Source: Lolium rigidum
Lineage: Eukaryota; Streptophyta; Magnoliopsida; Poales; Poaceae
Assembly (NCBI RefSeq): GCF_022539505.1
Contig: NC_061508.1
Span: forward strand, 269,210,736 to 269,274,735
Direction: 5' to 3'
DNA: 64,000 nucleotides
Shown here: piece after piece, positions 45,486 through 59,417 of the stretch
Position numbering within the stretch: the first letter of the stretch is position 1
Layout of the letters: each line of letters opens with the position of its first letter
Notes under the pieces: model-generated
What the model saw: only the letters and a program-made list of their open reading frames with translations
Databases searched by the model: none
Told to the model about the DNA's origin: nothing
Made by a program: the position numbers and the translations under genes

Positions 45486-48400
45486 ATTTTAGAAAGGGAT
45501 ATGCATTGCATCGTAATTTACGGGGAAATTTCGTGCTTTTAAAACAAAACTGCATCGAAGGGGGACAGGTTTCTCTCTCGACACCTTACAGGGTTAGGGT
45601 TTCGAGAGTGCGATGAACTTGTTCCTACTTATTTAGATTAGGGTTTTGAGAAGAGAGAAGTGATATTACATTGAAATCTTAAGTTACATGATTGAATTAT
45701 AAGTTAAGAAGTTTGAATGAATTCAAACCATATTTGAATTTGAATTTGAAATTCAAACATTAAATAATCATCACATAATTCAAATACAAGATAATTTCAC
45801 AAACAATTATCATTAAGCAAGAACATGAGTTATACAACAATTAAATTAAGCTCATTGAGAGAAACTTGAGCTTTATTGATCAACACACACATAATACATT
45901 GTCTTTACAATATTCAAATTTGAATTATGGAATTACAACACATTACAAGAATTGTATAAATAGAAAAAGAAAAAGGAAAATTACAAGATATCTAAATGAC
46001 CTAAACTACATTATGATCTTCATGAATTCTTTGATCTTGATGATCTTGAGTTCATCCCGATCGATACTTGATACCCGCACACATACACAACAAACAGATC
46101 ATTAAGCCAAGTGGCAAAGCCACTTGGCAAGTTAGCAAATAAATGAAATGAAGGGGATATGATCAAGCTGCCGAGCTGATCTCTCCACAAGACAAGTCCC
46201 AAGCCTGGACTTGCACACACATACAACCAGGCAGCACACAAGGCCAGTGTGCATGTGTAACAACACACACACCAGAGTGAGTCACCACAATGCTGCAGTG
46301 GTGCTCGTTGACCAACAAGGGCAAGCCAGAAACATATAAAGTTTGCCACAGTAAACCCTAGATCATTTGATCGACAGCAGCTTCACAGAGTAAGTTACAA
46401 GGTCAGCCAAGAACACAAGAACAGCTCGAACAGCCACTGCTGTTCAACACATTTCCACCACCACATCACATAACCAAGAGGCATCAAGCTCACCAGGAGG
46501 AGCAGGGCAAGTAAATCAACCACAAGAACAACACAGAAGCAATCCTCTACACCAACAAACCATCTAGGAGCTGGAGTGAGGTATAAACAAGATCAACCTC
46601 GAGCAAAACCCCGTTTTGCTCATAAATAAGCATACACTTGCATCACAGAAGCAAAGTGGGTATGAAACCCTGTTTGCATCATCATCTGGCTACTAAGCCA
46701 TTTGGTGCAAGCAAACTGAAGATTAGCCAGAAGGAATTCACCAAGGGAACAGTGGTGTGTCAGAATGGTGACACTACCAGAGAAATCCAACATGGATTTA
46801 ATCCCTAACTAGCCATCCAAACTCACCTAGCACCACACAGCTAGTTACACCATCAGATTATAGACATCTAATTGTCTATTTTGTTTTCAACATCAAAAGC
46901 TATTGGTAATCCGTGACATGGATAGCATGAGAGAGTCATAACAACAGCCACGCAGTGGGGAGCTACCCTTGACATCATCATAGTGCTGCCAGGGTCACCT
47001 CAACCCAAGCCAACACATAAAACCACCACATCATCATCCATTTGGATTCAGTAGAGGGCTAGGGTACCAACCAGTGGTTGTCATCCAACTAGCCCTAGCT
47101 AATTCAATTTAAATGATCATCACTGTGTCACAGTTCACATCATTCATCCATTTAGCAAGGCAAAATAAACAGATAGATGAAACAGACAAGCAACTAATGC
47201 ACAGAGCCTTGCAGATGATCCAATGGATCATTGCAAGCATCCACTAATGCTTGGGCAAGCACCAGCACACACAGGCCAAGCCTTTAGGATGCACACATAG
47301 CACTAGATGAGCACCAGTTAGCCACAGAGAGGAGCACACAATTTCTCACAAGCAATTACTGATCAATTGATCAACAGAGCACCACTAGCTCTTGCTACAG
47401 ATTGCCTCATCCAAGTACAGCAACAGGAATAACCAGATACTGAAGAAATCCAACCATGTCATAACTGAATTCACAGATAATCACATAAATGATTTATGAT
47501 TGTATCCAGTAGCACATCAAATGCTTGATGAACCACTGGATCATAATACACAAGCAAAGCACATATCAATTCATCACTGAATAACACTGATAAGCCAACA
47601 GTAATGCTCAATTGAGCATAATCATGAATTTGAGCACAAGAAATAGCACACAATGGCTCTGGCACTTGCAAAATTGCAAGAATGATACACTGTCATCAGG
47701 CCAGGGCAATATAAATGAACACACTTGAGTGTCTGGCAAGCATAATAACATGAACAGAGGCACAGAGCTAGAATCAAGCAAGAAAGGCAAGCATAGGCAG
47801 GCACTGAGAATAAGAAATCTTGCACAGAGGCATGGCAAGGCTGCACACAGCAGGAGCACAAGCACTGGCATGGCCATGGCAACAATGGCCAAGGCCAGTG
47901 GAGCCCAGCAGCATGAACAGCATAGCAGTATGGCAAGACAAAGAACCCAGCAGCAGCAGCACGAAGCATAGCAACCCAGCGAAGCAGCAGCACAACAACT
48001 AGCACAAGAATACAGCACAGCAGCATACGCTTGCACATCGAGCATGGCACGGCAGCAGAGCATGGGCACGGCAAGCCTCTCCACGAGGTGGAGCAACCGT
48101 GGCCAGAACTAGAGGAAGAAGAAGAGTAGGCCAGAGTGAGAGAAAGGAGGGGATCGGAAGAGGCGTACCTGGGGCGAGCAGACGACTGCCGCAGCCATGG
48201 CGGCCACGGCGGCGCGCGTCAAAAGCTCGACGGCACCTGGCCAGGCCAGGCCAGGCTCCGCCTAGCGCCGCAGCGCCCCGCACCACGGCAGCGAAGGCCT
48301 CGACGGCGCCATCACACCGGAGGCGCCGAAGAGCACTGCAGCACAGAGAGGGCGACCGCGATGGGGTTCGGCGAAGGAAGCGGCTAGGACCAGATCGACG

Positions 48401-50624
48401 CCGATGATCTGGTGCGCCGTCAAGTGGCGGTGCTGATGCGCCCCATCTCGCCGGCGGCGATGGCCGGAAGCGGCCGGGAAATATCGAAGAAGACGGCGGC
48501 GACCACGGTGTCGCCAGAGCTCTAGGGTTAGGGTTAGGACATGGGCGCGAGGTGGTGGGCGAGTGAGCGACCGCTCGGGTCGGTTGGACCCGAGCTGGTT
48601 TAGCCCAACCCACTGGGCCACCCTGACAGGTGGGCCCAGGGGCAATAATGACTTTTCACAATTCAATAAAAACATGAAACTTTGAAATTCAATAGAAAAT
48701 TGATAAAAGCTCTTAAAAATAAATTAAAAATATGAAAAAGGATCAAGCATAAAATTCTCTATTTAAATAAAATATCAAAGAGAATTTTTGAAGACAATTA
48801 AGAATAAGTCCTATTTTAAGGATTTAAATAATGATTTAAATCACACATATTATTTTCAATAATGAAAATAAGTCCATCAATGCAATTGGACTTTCAAAAC
48901 ACCTTGACAATATTTCAAGGTTGTATTTACCCTAAATCAAGTATCTCCAAGATGTTCTTAGTATTTAACCTCTCACATAAAATTACAACGACATCGGAAG
49001 GGGGGAACAAACCCTAAAACTGGAATCATGCATAATTGCTTCTTTAACCATTGCCCTTATCGGACAATGATGCTATTTTTCAGAGACAGAGGACAAGGGT
49101 CAGTCCACACCATCCAACTGCAAAACTTTGCAGTGTTCGTGCAAGTTCATCACTTGCTCATGTCATTTGAGTATTTCTATCAAATTACTTGCAAAGTATT
49201 ATGGTTAACACTATTGCATAAAAATCAAAACCACTACTTTCATAACTATGAATATGACTATGTGGTGGGCAATGGAACCATGGATTGTGTTGATATGGTG
49301 GAGGTTCCATTGCAAGGGTTTATATCCATCTAGGATTAAACAACAAATGTCGCCAGTGATTCTTGTGCCGTAATACCCGTGTTAACCATAAGATCCGGAG
49401 TGGGACGGAGTAGTCAAAAGTGTTTCCACCTCTCGTTCATCAACGGATGCGCTTTACCGTAGTACACTTGTAATCCAAGGGGGCAAGCGGTGAGGCTGGG
49501 GAGTCCTAAGTCCCCACGGCATAGTCCGTAGTACACTTGTCGCCCGAAGGAGCAAGCGGTGAGGCTAGGGAGTCCTAAGTCCCCACGGTATTGCGGTCTA
49601 TGATGGGTTGCAGCTACCGGCGTAGGAGTGTATGGTAGAGCCCAAGCATCGACGTCGTGGTCGGGGTCCACCTTGAAATCTACAGGAATAATGGGACCGA
49701 CGTGGACCCGTGGTCGGGGCATGCAACAAAGGGTGGGTGTTCGAGGTAGCGGAGGAACATGATTGGCTAGACCTTATACCGGGCCTCACACCGAAGGAAG
49801 TGTGGACGGGAAAGCTGCCCGGTTGGCACCAAGGTTAAGATCTCTTATGGGTAAAGCAACACACCTCTGCAGAGTGTAAAGAACCGTGACTCCGTCACTC
49901 CCTGTTCCGGGATAAGGAACTACGAACGCGGCCGGAAAGGAGCTCCATGAAGTTCTAGTAAACCGGTGAAGGCTGACGGACATAGCTCTTCGGAATAAAA
50001 GCAATCTCTTGAAGAAATGATTATCAAAACTTGCATTGGTATTGGACTTTCTGGTCTAATATCGTAGCTAGAGCATTAAACACCTCTTATCTATAATGAA
50101 CTTGTTGAGTACGCTCGTACTCATACCACTCTTAAATCCCATGCTTAGATTGTCTGAATCGTCTGGAGGAGGACTACGACAACAATGAAGGGGCCGAGAT
50201 CATCGGCTATGAAGAACCGGACCTCTCTCGGAGGTATAGAAGGCGTAGACTACCTCATTGTCTACGGATCCGGGGAGGCTTCCGGAGGAGATCAAGCCTA
50301 GAGACATCCAGTAGTAGTAGTAACCGAGCAGCCCGAACTCTTAGTATTTAGCTGCTCGAGGAAATAAATGTATAACTTAACGAGACTCTTATATTGTAAG
50401 TTAAGTTGGGTTCGCCTCGAACCCAGGAGTATTCCTCTTAGGACCCAAGAGGAGCTCCGAGACGACATGTGTATGATATTTGTAATAATAAATGAATGAG
50501 TTATGGACCTGCTATGTTCTGTTGTACTACTCTGAGGGATGTAATATTTGCGGAATGGTACTTCGTGAATGTTATATCAACGACTGGCATACTACAACAT
50601 GCAGTGGTATGCGTGGTCACCACA
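45450..50624 (+). repeat. LTR2 of K (5.18 kb)
   Basis: The near-identical partner of LTR1, from TGTAATATCCC to GGTCACCACA. The most diverged patch is the CAG-rich stretch (47930-48020 against 36575-36660), where the copies differ by several indels. Confidence 0.92.
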
Positions 50625-52209
50625 GCTTGGTATCGAGCAAAAGCTTTGACCTTAGGTTGGAACCTAGTAAATGGGACCAAACGTTAGGAGTCAAATAGGA
50701 TTAGTAAAGAATTCTCTAAAAATATGGTGTATATTCAATTGAGAATACAACAATCATATCTTTTAATGCGATAATTCTTTATTATCTCTATTATGATGCT
50801 TTAATACTAATCTTATAATCTTTCTATTTCTACAGCCAACATGGCAAGTTCACGTCCCGGACGAAACGTGAAAGTGATGGATTCCACACTGAGTGAATAC
50901 GAAGGAGGACTTGCAGATATTCTACGAGCCATGTTACTTGAATTTGGGTGTGATCCCCAGATCCAAGTAAAGAAATACATGTACTATGATGGTACTGTAT
51001 TAGCCAAGTGTAGGGTAGGACTGCGACTTCCCGAATCTCTGGGAATGAGCATAGTAATGCCAGCAGGGGAAGCCAGAACTATCAATACAGCCTACCACAT
51101 AGCCATTATGAGAGCCATCACAGATATTCGGGAGCATAAGACGAAAGAGCTTATGGATTCCGAATTTACTCACATTCCTCATAATCGGGAGGAAGAAGAT
51201 CCCATGCTTAACCACTACAAATATGCAAAACGCAAACCAATAGCAGCTGCAAAATACATGGACAATAGCCGCAACTTCATATCATTACTCTTTCGGCTTG
51301 AACCATCATCCGACGGGAGCAATTGATACGATGCTAGAGGAATTTACCGAACCCAAGGAGGAGATTAGGGGGAAAGAACCTATGGAGAATGTGGTGCACA
51401 CACCGGTTTACTCAGCTCGGTGATTACATTAGTATTGACCCTCTTGAGCGTGAAACTACACCTGTTACACCTGGGAACTATCTGGGAAGTTCCTATGGGG
51501 GATATGAGGGCGGAGAGGAATCCGGAAACAATCGGCGTTCCGAGACTCCTATAGAAAATTCCACGGGTTGGCGTTGGGGATCTGATACTGGAACTCATAG
51601 CACTTCTGTGTATTATGATGGGGAGATGAATGATGACGCCACAACCCAGAACCAAAGTTATCCTAGTAATGAAGGAGTTGATGGAGGGTATCCGACACAG
51701 GTTGAATCGGGTACGAGTGTTGGAAACACCTATGGTGGAGCTACAGGGGAGTACACTCGATGGGTGGACTATGATGCACTTAACGATCAGTTTGTGAACA
51801 CTGATTTCTCCCTAGGATCATCATCTGATTCGGACTACCAACCGACGGGGAGACCATATGTTCCAGGGTCTATCAGGAGGACGACACGTTCGACCGGATG
51901 GAAGCCTGGGATGTACCGGGAGTGAAGATCGACTAGAGTCCACCAAGGGCGGCGAGACTACAATACACAAGTACCACGTGTATTGTAGTGTGTAATATAT
52001 GTAGAAATTTGTACATATACTTTAATAAGTGAGTTTGCATACTCACATCGACTTGAGTATTGTAATAAGACCACTTAAGCATGTATATACATGGTATATG
52101 TTTTGTATGATTTGGATTTGCTTCTTGATTTCCATTGCGTGACTAGTTCTGTGCACAAAGTTGAGCTCAGAAAACTTGCGCATGGAGTAATTATGAGTAT
52201 CATCTTGTG
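50625..52209 (+). repeat. Second, partial internal region of K
   Basis: A copy of 39263 to about 40850: primer site, leader, orf0 and the segment before gag. It stops at CATCTTGTGTTG, where copy 1 continues to gag, and instead continues as LTR sequence starting TTGGCACCAAGG. A GTTG is shared by both parents at the junction. Confidence 0.92.
50841..51925 (+). pseudogene. orf0 of K, copy 2
   Basis: Second copy of the extra ORF, again behind TTTCTATTTCTACAG. Here the first part is open from 50841 for 161 codons, lacking copy 1's extra bases near 39564 and 39680. It breaks near 51295 (CTTTCGGCTTGAACC where copy 1 has CTTTCAGTTGAACC) and near 51415, and then is open again to the same TGA at 51923-51925. 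The two copies are broken at different places, so the ancestral ORF was probably intact over about 360 codons. Confidence 0.75.
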
Positions 52210-52645
52210 TTGGCACCAAGGTTAAGATCTCTTATGGGTAAAGCAACACACCTCTGCAGAGTGTAAAGAACTGTGACCTGTCACTCCCTGTTCCGGGATA
52301 AGGAACTGCGAACGCGGCCGGAAAGGAGCTCCATGAAGTTCTAGTAAACCGGTGAAGGCTGACGGACATAGCTCTTCGGAATAAAAGCAATCTCTTTAAG
52401 AAATGATTATCAAAACTTGCATTGGTATTGGACTTTCTGGTCTAATATCGTAGCTAGAGCATTAAACACCTCTTATCTATAATGAACTTGTTGAGTACGC
52501 TCGTACTCATACCACTCTTAAATCCCATGCTTAGATTGTCTGAATCGTCTGGAGGAGGACTACGACAACAATGAAGGGGCCGAGATCATCGGCTATGAAG
52601 AACCAGACCTCTCTGGAGGTATAGAAGGCATAGACTACCTCATTG
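52210..52645 (+). repeat. Partial LTR3 of K, left piece
   Basis: Matches LTR2 from 49823 onward to about 50260, then is cut by element L after CATTG (52641-52645). Confidence 0.9.
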
Positions 52646-54362
52646 TGTTGGAGATATGCCCAAGAGGCAATAATAAATTAGTTATTGTTATATCTTAGTG
52701 TTCATGATAAATGTTTACATCCCATGCTATAATTGTATCAACCGAAACATTGGTACATGTGTGTTATGTAAACAACAAGGAGTCCCTAGTAAGCCTCTTG
52801 TATAACTAGCTTGTTGATTAATGGATGATCATGGTTTCGTGATCATGAACATTGGATGTTATTAATAACAAGGTTATGTCATTAGGTGAATGATATAATG
52901 GACACACACCCAAATGAGCGTAGCATAAGATCAAGTCATTAAGTTTCATTTGCTATAAGCTTTCGATACATAGTTGCCTAAGTCCTTCGACCATGAGATC
53001 ATGTAAATCACTTACACCGGAAGGGTACTTTGATTACATCAAACGCCATTGCGTAAATGGGTGGTCATAAAGATGGGATTAAGTATTTGGAAAGTGTGAG
53101 TTGAGGCATATGGATCAATAGTGGGATTTGTCCATCCTGATGACGGATAGATATACTCTGGGCCCTCTCAGTGGAATGTCGTCTGATTAGCTTGCAAGCA
53201 TATGATTGGATCATAAGAGATGTCATACCACGGTATGAGTAAAGAGTACTTGTCGGTAACGAGGTTGAACAAGGTATGGAGATACCGATGATCGAACCTC
53301 GGACAAGTAAAATATCGCGAGACAAAGGGAATCGGCATCGTATGTAAATGGTTCAATCGATCACTAAGTCATCATTGAATATGTGGGAGCCATTATGGAT
53401 CTCCAGATCCCGCTATTGGTTATTGCTCGGAGAGGAGTCTCGACCATGTCTGCATAGTTCGCGAACCGTAGGGTGACGCGCTTAAGGTTCGATGTCGCAT
53501 AAGTAGATTCAGAATATGAGATGGAGACCGAAGTTTGTTCAGAGTCTCGGATGGGATCCAGGACATCACGAGGAGGTCCGGAATGGTCCGGAGAATAAGA
53601 TTCATATATGGGAAGTCATTTTCAGGGTTACCGTAAAAGTTCAGGATTTTTCGGTATTGTACCGGAGGTTCTAGAAGGTTCCGGAGGGTACCATAGTGGG
53701 GCCCACCTATCCCGGACGACCAACATGGACCGGAGGGGTCGCATAGGCCCACATGGGCCATGCACACCAGCCCCCAAGGCCCATGTGGCTGTACCAAGTG
53801 GATAAGATCAAATCCCTTGAAAATAGGGACTTAACTTGGGGGGAAGTTCCCCCTTGTTTTGGCCGACCCAAAGGCTTGGAGGAGGGGCCAAGGCAGCCCC
53901 CCCACGCCTATATAAGAGGGAGGGGAGGGCTGGGGCACAGCACATCATTCCCCCAAGCCCTAGCCGCCCCTCTCTCCCTCCTCCTTCTTCCTGCGCAGGC
54001 TTGGCGAAGCCCTGCAGGAATTTCTCCTCCACCTCCACCACCACGCCGTCGTGCTGCTGGGATTCCGAGGGGATCTACCACACCTCCGCTGCCCGCTGGA
54101 ACGGGGAGAGGATGGGCTTCATCGACACCGTACGCACGACCGAGTACGGAAGTGCCGCCGGATTGCGAAGACCGGGGACGATCGTCTACATCAACAACGA
54201 GATCCGATCTCGTAGGCTTTGGAAATCTTCAAGGGTTAGTATCGTATCAATCTCGTCGCTCCGATCTTGTAGATTAGATCTTGGGTGTTCCATAGATTAG
54301 ATCTTGGATTTATTCGTCTTGCGGTAGGAATTTTTTTGTTTTCTATGCTACAAACCCCATCA
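52646..54362 (+). repeat. 5' LTR of L
   Basis: 1,717 bp from TGTTGGAGATATGCCC to AACCCCATCA. TATATAA at 53909-53915. Confidence 0.93.
53909..53915 (+). promoter_or_regulatory. TATA box in the 5' LTR of L
   Basis: ACGCCTATATAAGAGGG context, repeated in the 3' LTR at 60686-60692. Confidence 0.6.
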
Positions 54363-55560
54363 GTGGTATCAAAGCCATGTCTAGGCATAGATCTGTTGCA
54401 CGAGTAGAACACAATGGTTTTGTGGGCGTTGATGCTTTTGTTGCTTTAGTTTGTGTACTTTGCATCTTGCGGGATGGTGGGATGAAGCGGCCCGGGCTAA
54501 CTTTACATGACCGCGTCTCATGAGACTTGCTCCACGCTTGACATGCAACTTGTATTGCATAAGTGGCTTTGCGGGTGTCCGTCTCTCCCACCATAGTGAA
54601 GATTCCAATTTGCACTTTCTATTGTCAACACTAGTATCACCGTTGTGGTTCATGTTCGTAGGTAGATTGGATCTTACTCGAAAACCCTAAACCACGTAAA
54701 ATATGCAAACCAAATTAGAGGCGTCTAACTTGTTTTTGCGGGGTTTGGTGATGTGATATGGCCATGATGTGATGATGATTATATTTGATGTATGAGATGT
54801 TCATTATTGTATTATGGCAACCGGCGAGAGCCTAATGGTTGTCTTTAAATTTGTTAAGACCTGCGTGTCTATTCTTCATGTAATAGCTTTATTTCAAGTA
54901 GTTGTTATAGTAGCTATAAGTGATGGACAACCATGAAGCGGCGCCATGGACCTTGGTGCAATGCCGGTGATGATGGAGATCATGCTCGTGTGCTTTGGAG
55001 ATGGAGATCAAAAGCACAAGAAGAAAGGCCATATCATATCACATATTATGAATTGCATGTGATGTTAATCATTTATGCATCTTATCTTGCTTAGATCGCG
55101 ACGGTAGCATTATAAGATGATCCCTCACATTAATATCAAGATAATAAAGTGTTCTCCCCTCGTATGCACCGTTGCTACAGTTCGTCGTTTTGAAGCATCT
55201 CGTGATGATCGGATGTGATAGATTCTACGTTCACATACAACGGGTGTAAGCCATGTTTGCACACGCGGAATACTTGGGTTTGCTTGGCGAGCCTAGCATG
55301 TACAGACATGGCCTCGGGACACAGGAAACCGAAAGGTTGAACACGAGTCATATGGATGATATGATCAACATGTTGATGTTCACCATTGAAGCTACATCAT
55401 CTCACGTGATGATCGGTTTTGGTGTAGTGGATATGGATCGTGTGCCACTTAACAACCATGAGGGATGTTGTATTAAGTGGGAGTTCATTAGTAATTAGAT
55501 TAAAACATGAACTAATTATCATGAACATAGTCCGAATAGTATTTTGAATTAAAGTTTGTA
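54363..55560 (+). other. Primer site and leader of L
   Basis: GTGGTATCAAAGCC (54363-54376) is an initiator-Met-type site with one change. The leader is homologous to that of J (32839-34037), including the module near 55150-55320. Confidence 0.75.
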
Positions 55561-58500
55561 GAATTGGCATCCGTTTTCTACCATGCGCTAGTCTTGTAAT
55601 TGAGATAGAAATACCGTTAAGTCCGACAAGTAACTTTACGGATCGGTACCGTATTGTTAAAGAATCAAGATATGATTAAGTCCTAATGCAAAATTTTAGT
55701 AAACCTCACATTGATGATTCAAAGAGCAATGGTTTCAATTAGTACAAAATCATCTTGTCTCCGTGAAACTTGAAGTTCAAATCCGTTTGAAAAGTAAGGA
55801 GCTGAAAATTTTGTTTTCAGAAATAAGCTAGGTATGAGATATATGTGATATCTAAGACCTTATTGCAAGATGATAGAATATAATCTAGTGAGTCTACATA
55901 AACTCATAAGTTTTATGGGAATGTACGAAGGTTGAAGACGCCAGGCGTCCCAATCCTCCAACTAAGTTGGGCACTAACGATATTCGCATATCCATGAAGT
56001 GATCGTCCTCAGTATGCACCGTTGCTAAGACTCGTCGTTTCGAAGCATCACGTGATGATCGGGTGTGATAGATTCTACGTGTGCATACAACGGGTGCAAG
56101 CCGATTTGCACATGCGAATATCGAGGTTAAACTTTACGAGCCTAGCATGTACAGACATGGTCTCGGAAAGTCGTCATGATTTGATGGATAAAATTATGAG
56201 TGAAATTGTTCATCACATTAAAAGGTTACTAATAGTGAAAGCTAGAACACTTGTCATGTGATGACCGACTTCAAGGTAAGAACCTCGAGGTTATTGATAT
56301 TTGACCAATGGACCTAAAAGTTGTTGAAGGTGAAGTGTTTTCTGAGAATGGGGAAAGCTAAAAGAGAAACCACAAAAGATATGTTGGCAGAAAGAAAGAA
56401 AAAAGACTAGAAAGTCTAGCTCAGGTGTATATAGATGATATACATGTTATGGATGTATTCCATGTTTGGTCACATAATAAAATTCTTGGGTATTTGTACC
56501 AGATTGGTTGGTATGAGATGTCATACAATACAACGCAATACAAGAATACGATGGCCTAAGTGACTGATAAGGAATATGGTAATAATGCACGTCTGGAACA
56601 TAATAAAGTGTTATTATGTTTGTCGTTGGCATTCTACCTAGCCCTTAGAATTTATAATAAAGAACTTGATAAATTGTTATTTTGCTCTAGTCAAATGAAA
56701 ACAATGAGTTGTTCAAATTATGACATTGCTCCATGTACGATGGATAAGTTATTATAAATCTTAATGGTGAAACACACATACATAACACTGACGCTAAAAT
56801 GCCATAAGGCAAATGATTTGAATTCCACTCATTAGTGGAACCGCCATTTAGGTCATGTTAGAAAGGAACGCATGAAGGAACTCCATGGAAATGGATTTTT
56901 GGAGTCATTTGATTTTTGAATCGTTTGGCGCTTGCAAATCTTTTCTAAAAGGAATGACTAAATACCGTTCATAGGCCAAGAGTTGAACGGGCAACTAACT
57001 TAGTGCAAACATACATGATGATATATGTGGTTCACTGGGTATAGTTGTGTGCGGGAGATTCTTCTACTTCATGAAAACTTCCAACAATGAATTGAGTATA
57101 TATATGTGGATATATTCGATAAGGAAGAAGTTTGAAACATTTGAATGGATTCAAATAAATTTCAGCATGAAGTGGAAATCATCGTAATAGAAAAGTCAAA
57201 TATCTATGATTGGATCATGGCGGAAATATTTGAATTATGGGTTTTGGCGAACATCTAAGAGAGTTATGAAATCGTTCTACAACCTCACGTTTCTTGGAGT
57301 ATCATAGTGATGATGGAGTATCCGAGAGACGTATCCAAACCTGTTGGGTTAATGATGAGATAATATAAAATGACGCCATTATATTTTTTATGGATTATGC
57401 TTTAGAGACTACCGCTTTTACACTGAATAGAGCATCATCATGATCCGTTGAAATGACCTTATGGCATGGGTATGAACCCTAAATAGTCATTTCTTAAATT
57501 TTGGTATGCATAGCATACATAAATAAGTTTACAACCAAAATCGGATGAATGTCTTTGTTGGTTATCCCAAGAGAATGGATTGGGAATTCTTCTCACTATG
57601 AAGTAAAAGACAAAAGTGTTTGTTAATATTACTTGCTTATTTCCAAGAAATTGTTTTCTAGCGAAGTATTTGAGTGGGAGGACAATAGAACTTGATAAGG
57701 TTTACAAACCTGAGCATAATGATCAGAGTAGCGCAGCATCGGAAATGGTTCCGGAAGCGGCTACGACGATCATGGCTCCCATGTCTACAAAGTGTTATAG
57801 TCATGGAGATCAAGTACTTATTGAACCTTGTAGGTATGGTTTACTTTGTGATCAAATAAATGATTTGTGGACAAAGGATTGATTTTTGAACAATAATAAA
57901 CCAACTACATACAAAGAAGTTATGATGGGCCCTGACTCCGTTAAAATGGCCATGCGCCATGAAATCCAAGATAGATGAATGCTTTTTGAAAGTAAATGGA
58001 TCTATAAAATAGAAGGACTTGGATGGAATATCCTTAAAGAAGCTTGACTTATCGAAAAATTGTTTACGACAAAGTTCAAAGAGTTGACTACGATAAGATT
58101 AGATCTTCCGTGGCAATGCTTATAGTCTATGTGGATTATTCTAGTAATCGCTACATATTTCTTTTATGAGATATGATAGTAGGATGGCAGAAATACATTC
58201 CTTACCAGAAGTATGTATGAAGGATGTATACCAAATACAACCAAGAGTTTTGCTGGTCCGTGGAATACTACATAGGTATACAAACTTCAATTGGATGAAG
58301 TGAGTATCACGGAGTTGGAATCTTCACCGGATGAAATAGTCAAAGAGTTTTTGATTCCATCAGAAACGATGAAGATGCTTGCATTTGCAAGAAATTAAGT
58401 GGGAGCGTTAAGACATATTTATAATACTTTATGTAGATGACATATCGTTGATTATAAATAATGTAATTATATAATTGATTAAAAAGGTTTCATTGAGAAT

Positions 58501-59417
58501 TAACTTCAATGAAAGGATATGGAGTGAAATATATTTAGTGTCAAGATCTATGAAGATAGATTGAAACACATAATAAGTTTAAGTCAAAGTACATAGAATG
58601 GATATTGAAGTAGTTCAATATAGAAATATTAAGAAAAATGTTCTTGTCATGTGAAGGTTTAACAACACTTGAGTGTATCTGACACTCAATGAGTAAAAAC
58701 ACATGAGTGACTTTAGATCACGAATAATATGTACAAAGTCAGATGTCCCGTGCTCTAAAAGGGAGCATATACCAGAATGATTCATGTGATGATCATTGGA
58801 CAACATTAATAATATCCCTGAGTACTTTAGAAGAACCAAGGATATATATATATATAGTTTTTGTATGGGGTAATGACAAACAAATCGCTGTAAGGTGTTG
58901 CACCGATATTAGTTTGGTCACATATAAAAATATTTTTCAATATCAATTAGGATAAGTGTTGATTAAAAGGTAGCGCAATGAGCTAGAAGAAGTCTTTGCT
59001 AGATTTAGAAGAGTTCTAAATAGTGTGACGGATTCTACAAACGAAGGCAGAATATTTCATTGTTTTGACAATGACTAAGAGTGTTAAGTCGAGGAGTTCT
59101 TTGAAAACTTGGTGTAGTTCCGATAGTGTCAGAACTTTGAAGCTATATTGTGTGTGACAATATTAGTGACTTATTTCAGACCGCGGAATTAAGGTTCCAC
59201 CAGAAGACTGAACATATATGATTAATGCCGACTCATTTGGAAAATGAGTGATGCGTTGAGACGCAAATGAATTGCAAAATACATACGTTTCTGAGCATGT
59301 CAGATTCGTTGACTAAAACCTCTCCCGTAAGCAAAACATGATAAGCACCAGAAGGCCAAGGTGTTATATCTTTTCAAATGTAAACTAGATTATTGACTCT
59401 AGTGCAAGTGGGAGACT
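55561..59417 (+). pseudogene. Degenerate copia gag-pol of L
   Basis: No open frame exceeds about 90 codons. Scattered remnants follow the copia order. Text resembling the J protease end is near 56430, and GAG-pre-integrase text (HLGHV-like, CATTTAGGTCATGTTAG) near 56850. A post-integrase segment with DQSSAASEMVPEA is near 57716 (compare DQSSAVPEVVP in J at 63669), and RT text around TTTATGTAGATGACATAT is near 58427. A second copy of a leader module sits at 55990-56165. The polypurine tract AAGTGGGAGACT precedes the 3' LTR. Stops, deletions and AT-biased changes are far denser than the differences between the two LTRs. Confidence 0.8.
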
